Shown in pieces: positions 21,761 through 34,442 of a stretch of DNA of 64,000 nt. The position numbers were made by a program, and so were the translations under genes. Source of the DNA: Chara braunii (lineage: Eukaryota; Streptophyta; Charophyceae; Charales; Characeae); NCBI GenBank assembly GCA_003427395.1, contig BFEA01000276.1, positions 1,445,687-1,509,686 of the forward strand. Direction: 5' to 3'. Each line of letters opens with the position of its first letter. Position 1 is the stretch's first letter. The notes beneath the pieces are model-generated. The model was not told the DNA's origin, searched no databases, and saw nothing but the letters and a program-made list of their open reading frames with translations.

Positions 21761-21989
21761 TATGTCGGACAATGTGGCAAATCTAATGTCATCCTAGTAA
21801 TCTCCTCATTAGATAGAGTCCTGAACTCATCGGTCAAAAGTGATTGCATATGGGAGAAGCCTCCAAATTCGAAACATTCAACGGGTCTAAAGGAAGAGGG
21901 AATCGTCGTTTCAACCGTATATTAGTGAGTTTCTTTCTTTTCCACTCCAGGAAGTTTTCCTATATTCGAAAAAAAAAAAAAAAAAAAAT

Positions 21990-22216
21990 CAGCTTACCTT
22001 CGTAGTGTGGCCGTCCGAAATAAATGACGCCACTTTAAGAAGTTGCTGCCCGTTCAAAACGAACGAGCGCAGCTACATCAGTGCACAACAGAGAAGGGGG
22101 GACTGAAAAGAAGCGTGGCGGCATATATTTCTTTGTTCTAGCGGTAGATTCACTGGGTTTTGCTCATCCTATCGATGGAGTACCATGAGGTCAGCCGCAA
22201 TTGAAGACTTACTTGT

Positions 22217-22256
<40 letters not shown>

Positions 22257-22684
22257 NNNNNNNNNNNNNNNNNNNNNNNNNNNNNNNNNNNNNNNNNNNN
22301 NNNNNNNNNNNNNNNNNNNNNNNNNNNNNNNNNNNNNNNNNNNNNNNNNNNNNNNNNNNNNNNNNNNNNNNNNNNNNNNNNNNNNNNNNNNNNNNNNNNN
22401 NNNNNNNNNNNNNNNNNNNNNNNNNNNNNNNNNNNNNNNNNNNNNNNNNNNNNNNNNNNNNNNNNNNNNNNNNNNNNNNNNNNNNNNNNNNNNNNNNNNN
22501 NNNACACACACACGCGCACACACACACACACACACACACACAGTCTCACTCTCTCTCTCCCTCTCTCTCTCTCCCCCCCCCACACACACAAGTGTGGTAG
22601 TGTATATTTTCATTCTTTAGGGGTAGATTCATTCAATTTTGCTCATCCTGTCGAATGGAAAGGCCCGTTCAACCAAATGAACGG
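21990..22684. repeat. R1 repeat, left part
   Basis: From CAGCTTACCTTCGTAGTGTGG this segment matches 49683-50410 (R2), including AGAGAAGGGGGGACT, TTTTGCTCATCCTATCGATGG, a CT/AC microsatellite with an assembly gap, and the terminal palindrome CCCGTTCAACCAAATGAACGG. The giant LTR element begins at 22685; the rest of R1 resumes at 49040. Confidence 0.8.
22257..22503. other. Assembly gap (N run)
   Basis: 247 N bases between (CT)n(AC)n on the left and (AC)n on the right. The frames translated through it are meaningless. Confidence 0.99.
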
Positions 22685-22799
22685 TGTCGAGCGCATCGAT
22701 TCCGCACCTCGCAAGGCGGGGCGGGGCCCTCCCGGCCGCGTCACGCAGGAGTCGGTCTGATCCCCGTCGCTAATGCATATGGAGCTTTTGCAAGCCGCT

Positions 22800-22973
22800 T
22801 AGGCTGAGTGCGTCAGCTATACCTCTCTCGAGCCCCTACGACAGGATAGGGTCTACGCGAGGCACGACTTACCTCCACCTCACGGGAGTTGTCACCTCCC
22901 TTCGGTGGGCGTATCCTCGCCGAGCTACCAGTCGACAATACGAAAGCTAATCAGTTGCAATCGCAGAGGTGGA
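22800..22973 (-). repeat. U5-end block conserved between LTR families
   Basis: Read on the minus strand this block contains CCACCTCTGC, AGCTTTCG, GTAGCTCGG, GGTGACA and CCTGTCGTAGGGG. The same landmarks in the same order occur at 41545-41716, and on the plus strand in U1 (56184-56400) and U2 (60890-61105). Confidence 0.75.
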
Positions 22974-24424
22974 CCAGTCGAGGGTGTTTCTCGTTCGCTA
23001 TAGCATAGGGGGTACGCAAGGTTTTACGCCTCTATCAAACCCGCACGCGAACCGACGCCTTGGGGGGCTGAGGTCCCAAGCGCGATCGTCGTCGGTCGAC
23101 TAGGACGCATCCCACACACCACTCGCACGCCATTCTAATGACATAAAAAATAAAAACACACTCACATACACCCACATATACAAAACAACATAGGACAAAC
23201 AACACGACAACACTCCTAGTCCCTTAGTAGTCATCCCATAACTTTTCGATACGGAAACCGGATGGCCGTCGCGCAAGAGACATAGTATAAAACCGAGCAG
23301 CGCAGGGTCTTCTCATATCGACTAGCAATGCATGAATAAGCAAGCAGTCGCAATGATGACGTACTATGTAGTACCTATAATAAAGCGGTCCCTCGAGGAT
23401 CTCGAGGGCTGCATTCGGCACTCAAGTGTGGACTGACACGTGCCTTGAGGTGCTGATCTCTCAGCGTTGGACGACCGCCAAGTGCGGTTGAGAACCACAC
23501 CCTCTTCTGCACCCTGCCGAGAGTGGGTGGTACACAAGTTCATACATGTGGTGGCAATCGTCTCTTATTGCCCTGGGGACCAGTTTCATTATCTACGGAC
23601 TAGCGAAAAGTCAAGGGGTTTGACTTTGACGGTTGCCACAGACTATAACGTCAAACCATAGAAATTTAAAAAACAAAAGATAAAAGAGGGTCCTCCTCTT
23701 CTCTCAAACGCAAAATTTGTTTAATCAATATGCGTGGTCACAACAGGTCGCGCGAATACTCAAGACATATGTGTTTACATATATATATATAGTGTTATAA
23801 ATAAACGACGATCACTTCTCACAATCACAGTGAGACTCCTCACAACCATATATATGTGTGTGATCGCATACAGTCAAATCAAAAAATCATAATCACAGTA
23901 CATCCTGCAATCACATCAAAGAGTGAACCAAAAGTCCACGCACTACATGGAGTCAACTTCAACCAACATCTATACTCATACCCACCGCTTTAGCAATGCA
24001 AGCCCCAACCTTTGTCCAACCAACCATAACTAAATACTCAGTACCTTTGTCAAATGGCCATTTAATAAAAGTCCAGGTGAAAACATTAATAAAACAAATA
24101 AAAGTCATCAGGGCTAAAGCCTTTTAGGTTGAGTATTTGAGGATGAATTGGAGTCGAGTCGTAGACCGATGAATCGGCAACCGACTTGTTATCAGTGATA
24201 ACAGAAGGTGATCCTTGTAGGATCAAGTTGGATCTATTCTTGATTTTGAATCAAACGTTCAAGAGGACCTCTAACACAAGACATCTCAATCCCCAAGCTA
24301 AATCTATGAGTCCAAATCGAGAGTAATCTCCATATCACGATTTCACCAAAGATTGTTTTACTTAATTTATCATGAGTCTACCTCTAAGTCAGTGCCTAAT
24401 GTAAAGGTAGACTTTTGACAAAAT

Positions 24425-25030
24425 CTCCTCTATACAGAGTGGATTGCCAGAATTGTCACCTGTCAAAATATAATTTAACTCCTCTAAACTAATAAAATTT
24501 TAGCAACGCTTTCTGTAGGAAAAATGTCTTCGCATAATTTATATTATCTCAAATATGAAAACAAAATAAACTCTAAATCTGAAAAACTAAATTTTGTTTA
24601 ACTCCCTAAATTAGTAAAAATTTGGGCAGCATCTCCTTTAGAAAGGTAGACTTCCCAGATTTATACTAAGTTTGATAGAAACTCAGAAGTTAGATTTGAG
24701 TTTAACTTCAAGACAAAGTTCAACTGACTCCTTAGATTTGCAGAAATTTCGGCAGTGCTTCCCATAGAGAAAGTGATATTTCAAGATTTATACAAAGCTA
24801 AGTTCATAATAAAAGTGACTTTGACTGTTCAATGTTCAATTTTGACTTACTCCCTGAATTAGCAAAAATTCAGGCAGCACTCCCCTTAGAAAAGCAGATT
24901 CTCCATATTTTTACTAAGTCATATACAAAAGTCAGAGAAGTTGAATTTTGAAAAGACAAAATTTGACTAACTCCTTGGTTTTGTAGAAATTTGACTAGCT
25001 TACCAAAATTTATACAAGATCAAATATAAC
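24425..25030 (-). repeat. ~120-bp tandem array in 3' LTR
   Basis: About five diverged copies of a unit with landmarks ACTCCCTGAATTAG, AAATTTCGGCAGC, CTTCCC.TAGAGAAAG and ATTTATACTAAG (plus-strand reading). The last copy has a small deletion relative to the other LTR. On the element's sense strand the core reads GGGAAGCGCTGCCGAAATTT. Confidence 0.8.
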
Positions 25031-25264
25031 AAGATCCTAGAAAATGTCGAAATTGACCTAAGTAAAAATAAACTTAGGTAAAAAAATGCAGAGATTGAAT
25101 CTAACTCTAGCACGTGACAAGCAACGAAAGCAACTATCTATCAAACTGAAACTCAGACTAAGTAGTAGTTGCACTCAGTCACATGCAGGCCAAACCACAA
25201 AGGTACGTACTCTCACCATCTCAAAGTCAACTTATCAAACAACAGTTCATGGTCTCTCAATGAT

Positions 25265-25292
25265 TTATCCATTTATACCCAGCTTATATAGG
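25265..25292 (-). promoter_or_regulatory. Candidate LTR TATA region (3' LTR)
   Basis: The minus strand reads TATATAAG (25290-25283) then GGTATAAATGG (25279-25269). It sits between the seven-copy upstream motif array and the downstream tandem array, as expected for a core promoter. In the other LTR the GGTATAAAGGG site is kept and TATATAAG is mutated, so the second site is the better candidate. Confidence 0.5.
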
Positions 25293-25304
25293 GCATAAAG
25301 CTAG

Positions 25305-26020
25305 ACTACCTAAACTTATGGAACATGTCTAGCTTAGCTATGGAGTATACACAAACACAGGGCACAACAACTTTTCTCTTCTTTGAGCATATGACTAGGT
25401 CACCATAGTCGCCCTGAACTGTTTAAATATCTCAACTTTATATAATCATCTATACTTAGTCTTTTGAGGTAGCATATAACTGAACCGATCATCTTTAACT
25501 CAAGATTCAGTCTGCCCCTTTGTACCACAAGTTCTTAATAAGTACACTCTTCAGTTGGTGATAAGCTATAGTCAGGCCACCCAAACTTATGGAACACTGT
25601 CTGACTAGCCTGTTCATAGATAGAATAGTAGTATAGTATAGCCAAGTTATAACCTTTTGGTTCCAGCATGTGCATGGCGTTGGACCAAGACCACCCAAAC
25701 TTATGGAACATGTCTTGGTCATCAGCCTGATTCATTTCTCTTAAAACCAAAGCAGGAAGAGGCCGAGTCACCCAAATTTGTGGAACATGCTTAGACCTCC
25801 TCGTTCAGGAACTAAAGAAACTGAAAGAAACATAAATTAAACAAGACGACTATGTCACCCAAACTTATACAATATGCTTGCTCCCTAAAAGTAGTTCACA
25901 TTCAGCCATCACAAATCAGAGCAACCAAACCACCCAAACTTATGGAACATGTCTGGTTCTCTAGACAATTCAAAGTACACATAGCACTGGACCTCCCCAA
26001 ACTTATGGAGACTTGCCCAG
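25305..26020 (-). repeat. Seven-copy CACCCAAACTTATGGAACATGT motif array (3' LTR)
   Basis: Variants of ACCCAAACTTATGGAACATG occur at about 25305, 25577, 25690, 25767, 25855, 25929 and 25990, separated by unrelated spacers. All lie upstream of the candidate TATA in the element's orientation, like binding-site iterons of an enhancer. Confidence 0.8.
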
Positions 26021-27419
26021 CCTTTGGTCGACCCAGTTAGATACAAGCAATACATCCTTCCTCGCATCCTTCCCCCAGATGCAATCCCACAATCTGCTTT
26101 TAGCCAAACAATAAAACTGAAACAGACATTACACATATATTCCTTTATTTAAGTCTTGTATGTCCTGAAAGTGAAACTGAAAGTCAAAGTAAGGGATGCA
26201 CACATTATACTCAGTCAAAATACTCAGTCAAAACATAGCAAGAAATACAGATAAAGGTTATAATTGGGTTTATAAAGGGGAAGCAATGGTTACCTTTCAA
26301 TTCCCTGCCTCCAGAACTCCTCCTGAGTTCCAGCAGAGCTTCCGCAATCGTTGGGTTGACTCCCCACAAAGTCTTGTTGTGGTCCTACAGGTTGCAATCC
26401 CGCTTGCCGCCTTCCTCTATTAAAAAGACTTGACTTAGAGTAAGAAAGGCAGATGGATGGGTTCGAGACTCTCGAGATACAAGAAGGGAACAAACCCAAT
26501 TCCCAGGAGAGGACCTTTTAATCTTCATTCGCATGAGGGCCCCGTAATGACAGCCAGAATGTGCAGCAAAGATGGTCAAAACATAAAGTCACTGATCAGA
26601 TTGGAGCCGAACTGATGACCGTTGACTCCCCGAGAACCCTCCAAATTGCAACAATAGACCCTCATTTTTCAACGAACTTAGTCATCTCCCCAAACTACAC
26701 TACCTCACCTTCATTTGAAACGACAACCATGTGGTCTGAAAAGGTCTCACCCAAGTAGAGCATATGCCCTGTGCTCAATTTGAGAGTGTCGCTTCTATTT
26801 GCCAGAGAATGTGTTCGAGGATAGGAGACACCACCTTGCGCCTCATACAAACGGAAGGCGCGACAACTCGACGTGTTTGGCAATGCGCCCTGAGAGCCCA
26901 CACAAACCAGCAACGCACCACGGGTATATAACCAACGTTCAACAGGATCCAACTAGCTGCGGCGGTTATAGAAACCTTCGATGGCAACGCTGACCTAAAA
27001 GATATGTGCCAATCCAGGGTGTGCAGACCGAGCATCAAAGACTTTGGCTAAGGCTGATCATGGCAGCAACGATTTCAAGTGCAGCAGTCCGCCGCATAAT
27101 AGTTACTGATTGCGATCCAGGAGCTAACAACAACAATCGGCATCACAATAGCGATTCTCAGGCTCACAACAATTGCAGTCGTAAGTCACGCGGCATACGG
27201 CGAACAAATGGTGCGCACGGTCAGTTCACATGGTTGCCTCCGTAACAGTTTGGTGGGCAGTTTGTTAAACAGACCGCTATTCCGCAAACGACAGTGACCC
27301 CGCAAACTAGCCAGATACATACCCCGTACTCCAAGAAAGACGACACAATTAATTGAGGAAGGTCATGACGGAGAGTAATTGTGGTATTATCAAAATGGGG
27401 AAACGGGAGGGACAGCGGC

Positions 27420-27451
<32 letters not shown>

Positions 27452-27589
27452 CCTCCTCACTGGATCACGAAAAATCAAAAATGAATCTTTCGTTAGAACA
27501 CAAACAGATTCATCGGCAATTTTGAAACCTCCCTCTCGTACGCAGCCCTCTTCACTCACTCCGACTAAACTAACTACTGTGAGCAAAAA

Positions 27590-28545
27590 CTAACACCATA
27601 GTCGAATTCGTCCGGGGCTAAAACGCCGAATTCGACTCTTTCCTAGGCAGGTTCCATTAGCAATTGACTAAGTTTTATGACGTTCACTCCCTCTCATTTC
27701 CACCATCACTCTACCTCTACGCACAAGTTTTCTTTAGTATCTCGCTATCTACTAACTTTCTATCAAAACTAACCTGAGATTTGAATTCACAAGGGCTTAA
27801 AAACCCAATTTTAGTCCTTACCTCCCCCGATTCTACTAAGAATCGAAGGAACTACGGCTTTTTGACTGCGCCTGCCCTTACTCCGCCATTACTCGTTTTT
27901 TTCCCACTCAACTTTGAATGCACATGGCACGACGTAACGCCCAGGTTCATTTCATTCTTTCCACTGCCTTGCCGCCGAGTTTTCCTCCTTGTTGTCAATA
28001 GGATGGGCAAATTCAAAATGAACCTTCCGCTAAAACGCGGGTAGGTTCATCCTGCTTTCCCCAGTCTCTTGGTCCTCACGCAGCCCTCACTCCTTGTGTC
28101 GTGGGATCCATCGCTCCATCTCAAAATCCGTGTTTACCAGCACGTTCGCCCGCCACAAAAACCCCAGTTTAGCTTCTCCTCTCGCTCTATTTCGCCGAGA
28201 AACGAGCGAGATACACAATCTTTACTTTCTTCCGTATCCACCTTCATACTACATCCGCACAACTTCATTTTTACATAAGTCCAATTCTTCTTACCTTTTC
28301 CTAAAACTGACTTCACAATCGAATTCGCCTTGTCTGAAAATCCCAGGAGCCCATCTTCATTTGCTCGTTATCGTTGAGAAACGAGCGAGCCATGTTAATT
28401 TCACTCTCCTCATTCCCGCTTCTCTCTTCCGCCATAGCTCAGCGCACCTTCTTTCCTCCCTAACTTCCACTACACCCCTCCTCGCATTGATCCGACTTCG
28501 GATCCGGGGGTCGCTCGCCCTGAAAACCCCCGGATCACCTCTCCT
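27590..28545. repeat. Run of strong hairpins in LTR U3
   Basis: Several inverted repeats follow each other: GTCGAATTCG with CGAATTCGAC (about 27601-27638) and GATCCGGGGGT with ACCCCCGGATC (about 28501-28536). Two copies of GAGAAACGAGCGAG-like sequence lie at about 28197 and 28375. The hairpins are kept in the other LTR (46371 and 47244 regions), partly with changes in the loops. Plus-strand frames across this part have no recognised domain. Confidence 0.55.
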
Positions 28546-30128
28546 CCTACTCGAAGCTACCTTCTATCGATCGCACTCTCCCCTTTTCTTCCCTCGCTCC
28601 TCTCCTACTTCCTAACTGCACCTGGCACGGTGCGTCGTCCGGGTTCATTCGCTCTTCCCACACTTGCCTCTGTTCGTTGGCTTCGCTACACCTTTTTTCC
28701 GCTGCTGCTAGCGTAGTGCTTCTCAATCTTAGCAACCCAGCCATATTGCTAGGCAACCCAGTTGCTCCGCTTGCTCATGCTATCTTTGGCTGCACTATCT
28801 GCTGCATGTCGTGTTCTCTCAGCTCGCCTCCGTCCCTTCGCGATCCAACGCAGAGCTTGGTCATGCCAATATCACAACACTGCTCGACTTCGACAAGGAG
28901 GAACTCCTTGATGAAGAAACAAAGAAAACAGGGCGCTCGACTCTTTTTCGATTTATTACAATATTTTCTTTGTGTAGGCATCCAACTAATCTCCTCCGTA
29001 TCGTTCCAATTTTTACAGATGTCCCGAAAGACATTAGCGCTGGTGGCCAATGGCACTCCCTGGCCCCATTGTTGGGTCTACAGCTCAGGCTGCGACGAGG
29101 TGGGCCCTAGCGCAGGTCTTCGGTGGTGATAGCAGATATTCAATAAAGACTCTGGCAGTCAAAGCGAAGGGGAGCCTCGTGTGCATGGCTGCTTCAGTCC
29201 CTGCCAGCGCGGGCATACTCACGGTCAAAGCCTTCTCAACTGATCGTGGATGGCGAACGGTGCGCTTGCAGCGACCTTTGTCGTTGTCGAGCTGCAGTCC
29301 CATGGGTCCACTTGAAATGTTCCCCAATTCCTTTCCATCAACGCTCTCTAAGTGGGAAGCGGGGAGAAGCCACCACCACGGCCCTTGCTATTCTTCATGC
29401 ATTTACCCCTCCAGGCATTCCCAGCACGTGGAAACCCATGGGTCCACCGACGGATGTACCCGCTCAACGTTTTCAACCGCTGGGACAACCTCGAGATCCA
29501 AAGTCGAGTCTCGGTCAAAGAACGCTGGAGCAAAATAATTATAATATAACAATAAATATTAAAATATTTAGAGACTTTTACTCGTTAGAATATGACGAAC
29601 AAGGGAAAGAAATGCTAGCACCGTTCTAACGCCGCCGACGATAAAACCAAAGGGGATAGGCCCGCCGGGCCCCCAACCCCCTCGGTTCCTTCGCCCTACT
29701 CTGATATCCCCGCATCGTCGCCGCTCGCTTCCTCGATCCCTAAATCTTCATAGTGAAAGTGCAACGACGTAATCAATAGTGTTAGGTCCAAGTCTAAGAC
29801 CAACCTATGTGAGACTCCATATAAACCGGTGTTGCGTAGTGTGTAGGCTTCCTAAATGCCCATGGGTCACACCTCAGCCTGTATCTGCTCCCACGGCGGC
29901 TAGACGTCCACGCCGACTAGCTTAAACTATGGCGTGGCCACTACACACGCCGTTCCACACACCAAGGCCTAACGCTTGGTCACATTTGCGTGTACACGCC
30001 GCGGTGAAACGTGCCAAAGGAAAGACAAAACCTTTTTTATCATAGTCTAATCAGCAATAAAAATTTGGTCGGCGACCAACACCGGCTTTCATAATTATAA
30101 AAAAACAGAGAGATCACGCGTGCCTTCA

Positions 30129-30450
30129 GCCTAACGCGGACATGTTCGCCCGAACACAAACAAGCGCCCAAACCCCTCCGAACGCGAACATAAAAAAATA
30201 TTTAAAAAAAAAAAACACACACATTCTCAGAAAAATCTGAAAAACATGTATGTCATGTAAAATAACAATACAAGCAACTTTTGCCTTGGAGTCATATTCA
30301 AATTCGTAGCCAATCATGAGTTAAAAATCAAAAACCAATTTTTTTTATTACTATTTTTTTTTTACGAAAAAAAAAATATGTTCGCCCGAACATGTTCGCG
30401 AGTTGTTCGCGCGAACATGAAGGGGCACGAACACGTTCGCCGTGCTATGC
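30129..30450. repeat. GTTCGC/GCGAAC inverted-repeat segment at damaged LTR end
   Basis: The left end (ATGTTCGCCCGAAC, GAACGCGAACAT) and the right end (ATGTTCGCCCGAACATGTTC, GTTCGCGCGAACATG, CACGAACACGTTCGCC) are rich in the same words in opposite orientation around an A/T-rich centre. This looks like a MITE-type insertion of about 320 bases at the break of the 3' LTR. Exact ends and target duplication are unclear. Confidence 0.5.
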
Positions 30451-31565
30451 AGGTTTGGGTGATCGTGCCAGATCTGCGGCCCACCACGTTGTTATTTTAG
30501 CGGTAGTGCCCTCGCAGGTTGCGCCACGATAGGCTTTTTCTTGATAAGCATTCAATCAGGACTCAAGAAGACTCGACTCGACTCCTATCCCACGTCGTTC
30601 AAAATCAGTTTTTCATGCCATTAAATTTATTAACCACCTTTCATATGAAGGAGGTCTCACTCAGTAGGTGTCCCAGTCATCCCTTCTCTTTCTAGGACGA
30701 CCTTTCTTTTAAAACATCTCTCCTCTCTGAAGATAAGTCTCTCAACAAAACATAAGACTATCTTCCTCACTCGAGGATGTTTTAACCATAAATCCACTCA
30801 AACTGAGAGACCAACTTCTGGGTCCTCATCACAACTCAACAATAAACATTTGGCATGGTAAAGCGTTCGAGTCTCAAGGATTCATTAATCTCTTAGGATT
30901 CTCACACTCTCTTCACAAAGACAGACTGCACTCCCTCTCCTTATAACTGACTCCACTATCCGCTCATGGGAAGATCGCACGAGTATACCGAAGAGTAGAC
31001 AGTTCACATCTATTCATATTCACGAAATACACAGCATACGAGATGTTTCCTATACATCTCTCACATAAAGTCATCATACATCAGGATAAAACCAAACATG
31101 TGAAAGTGATTGTCATCGTCATATATAGGGGAGTAGTCTCGGATAGAACTCAACTAAAAAATACACTCCGGGATGAGATATCTAATCCAAAAACACACAT
31201 AGTAACCCAGATTCATAACTCACTTGGATCAATCAATGTCACTCTCAATATGGTACATAGTCAAACATACTGCTTGGAAACGTCGTTGAGACAAGTACTG
31301 AATATGAATATCAAAGTCAAGAAAGAATATCCTCATCATACATACGTTATCTTACATGATCCTGACTCTTATATCCCCAAAAAGAATCTTAATGAGAATC
31401 ATACGCTGTAATCCTCCATAAGTACAACTAACAGCGAAAATATCCAGACTCTTAAAAATGCAAAATCAAAAGCAAAAAATACAACCAAACCTCAGCTACA
31501 GTGTACATACTCTACTCATCCCTATTGCTATCCTAACAGTAATCAACGCATAGGTAAACCAATCC
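30451..31565. other. Non-coding internal region; no gene seen
   Basis: Between the second Gag-like frame and the damaged 3' LTR. Pyrimidine-rich tracts (for example TCCCTTCTCTTTC near 30679) could be old polypurine tracts on the minus strand, but none abuts an LTR terminus. A plus-strand frame at 31043-31411 has no recognisable domain. Confidence 0.5.
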
Positions 31566-34172
31566 CTACTCACTCATCTCCTCCTGGTTTTGCCTATATA
31601 ACTGAGCTTTGCCCCCATCAGCAGATCGCTCTACTATTCTACCATTTCTATCATACATCTTACCACCACTCTCAGTAACCTTCCTTGTTGCCCTGTCCTT
31701 CAAAAACTTAGGACACTGCAAGGCCCTATGCTCCCCATTCTTGCAAAAAAAGCAGGTCGGGTCGTACGACTTTCTTAGCCTCTTCTTCTTTCAATGAGAT
31801 CCTGGCGATGAGGGTGCCTCGCTATCCTCTCTGGCCACCTCATAGGATTGGGGTATACCCATAGGCTCCTCATGTCTCGTCTCTAAAACCTGAGTACTCT
31901 GCTCCAGTCGTACTCCAATTTCCTCTGGCCTATACTCAGGCATATCCAGCCTCTGTGGCCTGCCCTCGATGACGCCCTCCATCGCAATCACCATCTCTCT
32001 CTCAGGAGGCTCCTCTACCCTCTGCTCAGGCGAAAATAGACTCGCCTCTTCCTGCATAGTGTCAACTGTCTCTAGAAGCGCATCCATAGACCCTTCCCCT
32101 GAACCCTGAATTGGCTCGCTGCTAGCTGTCTGCTGCCCCCCCTCGACTGATAATGGCATAGCCACTGTCATGGGTTCCACAGCTGTTGTTGGCAATGTGG
32201 CGAGTTCAGTAGGCGCCCTGAACTCAAAGGTCTCTCTCTCTGCCTCCCTCTTTGCCTTTGCCTCCTCAGGTTCCAGGATGACTCTTCCCATGGGCGGCTC
32301 CTCGGGGAATCCAACTGCGGATGGCTGCCCGGATAAGCCCAGTACTGACTTTCTCTGAGTGTCAAGTCGACTACTCCCTGCCCTGTCCACTACTTCGGTA
32401 GGCTCTTCTCTCTCTGTCCTATCGGCCCCGTCTCGAGGTTGCCGCCTCAAATCCTGGATGAGGGCAGCTTGAGTAGCCACTAATACTCTGAGCTTTCGGA
32501 CCTCCGCCTCAACGGTCTCCAAACGCACTCCATGGCTCGCTTCTTCTATCTTCTTGCCGGCCAGATCACCTTCCAGCATCAGATACCTACTAAAAGATGT
32601 CTTGGTCAGGAAGCGGATCTTACGATCCGGGTACTCATCCGCCATCCTCGATGTCCCGAGTCCGGCCCTCTCTGAAGCCGCCAACCCCTCGCCACACTGG
32701 CCAAAGAAGTCGTCCCACATCTCTTGACCCCACATGGTTTAGGGGGTGCGTCAGGTGGCTGATCCGGAAGTGCTCCGACCGCCTCTAATCTCTGCCTTTC
32801 GTGCCAAATCTCCTCCACGCGCTTTCCAGCTCTGGCCCCTTTCTCCTCGGTTGTCTCCCCTGCCGGTACTCTCCCTCTCGTGCGATGGCCTGCTTTTCCC
32901 GGAATCTCGGCCCCTGCCTCTCTCTCTGGCTGGTGAGGCTCTCGCGGTGGCTCCATAGGCACGGGCTCCTCGATGTCAGGGTGCTCTTGGGCATGCGCAA
33001 CCAGATACCTATCAATCGTGGAGATGACCTCTCTCCTCCAGTCAGTCCTTTCTTGCTCCATCTCCATCCTCACCCCTGGCGAAAGGATCACCTCCGCCCG
33101 TGGGGACGGAATCTCCTCCTGCCGAGGTTCCTCCTCCTCCTCGCGGGCGATCTCCGATACGATCTCTGGCCCCAACTCTGCAGCATGCGCCTGAGGTGGA
33201 GTGTCCTCCTCAACCTCTATCACCTCCTCCATAGCATGCCCTCTCTCAGGACTCTGCCTCGTCTCCCGCTCAGGCTCATGGACCTCTTCTCGTGGTACCT
33301 CCTCTGACGACTCATCATGCCCCTCACCAGCCTTAGGCACTCTCCACTGTGAAATATCCAGCGCCTCCAGTTTCTGCAATGATCCTCTGGATGGTGCCAC
33401 CTCCTCTCTCACGTGCTGGGGAGACCTGCTCAACTCCGCTCCAGTAAAGCGCTGGAAGACCACCGGGCCTATCCTACACTCGGGATATGCCCATCGCCCC
33501 TCCTCCACAGATACCAACTCCTCCTCTCGCGTAGCGAGCGCCTTTTGTCCTCCTCGCGATGACATGGCCTCTCTGGGCTTAGGGTCCCTCTGCCTCTTGC
33601 TCCTCTGCCGTCTCTCAGCCCTAGGCTATGGTGGCTCTTGTCGTCGAAAGGCCTCCCTCAAATGTGCCCTGCAACTCTCCCAGTCTCGAGTCAGTCTCTG
33701 ATCTGTCTGGCTAACGGCCTCTCGGCCTTCCTAGTCCATAGTGGCAACGTCCGTGCCTACTCATCCCTCAATATGCGTTGAACATGCATGAAATGCTCGA
33801 AGGCGGGGATGAAGTCTTCCACATTCCCGATCTCTAGACGGATCGGCCTTCCATCAGGCCCCACAGGTGACGGTCGCAGCTCCTGCATTCCCATCTCCAC
33901 CTTTGGTTAGGTCCTCGCTTCCCTACGGATCCGTGCGATGGGCTCCTCAAACCTACCAGTTTCTCTCAGCCTCTCAATCATCTGGGTCACTGTCCACCCC
34001 ATATGCTTCGTATACCCTCTGAAATCATTAAGAAAGAGCTCTATATCCCCGTCATCGTATACGGCGTGTGCTCCCTATGGCGAGACCCATGCCGCTCATG
34101 ACCTCCTGATGCTCTCAATGGCCTCCGTGGCGGCCGCGTCCCTCTCCCTCCTCTTGGCATGGTTGTCTTCGT
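31566..34172 (-). pseudogene. Second Gag-like frame downstream of integrase (CCHC at C-terminus)
   Basis: One minus-strand gene in about 2.6 kb, with stops and frameshifts. N-terminal part: EDNHAKRRERD then YDDGDIELFLNDFRGYTKHM and GNVEDFIPAFEHFMHVQRIL, which resemble retrotransposon Gag capsid helices. The middle is a long Glu/Pro-rich, probably disordered linker (32606-33565), then a likely coiled coil (VRLETVEAEVRKLRVLVATQ). After a TGA at about 31794 the same frame continues to a perfect CX2CX4HX4C knuckle, CFFCKNGEHRALQC, and ends at TAG 31566. It is therefore Gag-like, not envelope-like: no signal peptide or membrane segment is seen. The start is unclear. Confidence 0.65.
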
Positions 34173-34442
34173 AAAGTTAGACCTGCACAATAGGGAAAAA
34201 GACGACAGACACACTTTGGGGTAAGCAAATAGGCAGAAAATAAAACAGACTCGGGTCAGACCACTCACATCTATCAAGCACACATATCCAACCTATACAT
34301 CCTATCACCCTTTCTCTTTCTATATCTTATCTATGACTCTTTCCTTCATACTTAGGATCTTACTTTAACGAAGTTGGATCGCCTATGTCACCTCTTCTCT
34401 TGCCACAAATTTTGTTAGTCTCGTTCCCGATACCCAATCCTT

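Larger units (their letters stand above)
22685..30128 (-). repeat. 3' LTR of giant element (inner end lost)
   Basis: Matches 41428-48873 throughout in direct orientation, with scattered substitutions and small indels. It starts with TGTCGAGCGCATCG. Homology stops at CGCGTGCCTTCA (30128). The last 166 bases present in the other LTR (48874-49039) and the expected polypurine tract are missing here, replaced by an inverted-repeat-rich segment. A poly(T) run lies at 27421-27450. Confidence 0.88.

Noticed and set aside
22169-22760. Frames running through the N gap
   Set aside because: They consist of unknown residues plus (AC)n/(CT)n translations.
25305-26020. CRISPR-like regularly interspersed repeats
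   Set aside because: Spacing is irregular, copies are diverged, no cas genes are present, and this is a eukaryotic LTR that has the same array in its partner.
28677-29538. Plus-strand frames in the 3' LTR as a captured host gene
   Set aside because: The equivalent frames in the other LTR are broken at different places and no domain is recognisable; similarity between the LTRs is explained by their common origin.
31043-31411. 122-codon plus-strand frame inside the giant element
   Set aside because: Antisense to the element, no motif, AT-rich composition; likely chance.
32801-33701. Long plus-strand frames opposite the second Gag-like gene
   Set aside because: Ser/Leu/Arg-rich mirror images of the Glu/Arg-rich sense frame.
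31566-34172. Envelope-like gene after pol
   Set aside because: No signal peptide, membrane segment or cleavage site; the zinc knuckle and capsid-like segment point to Gag instead.
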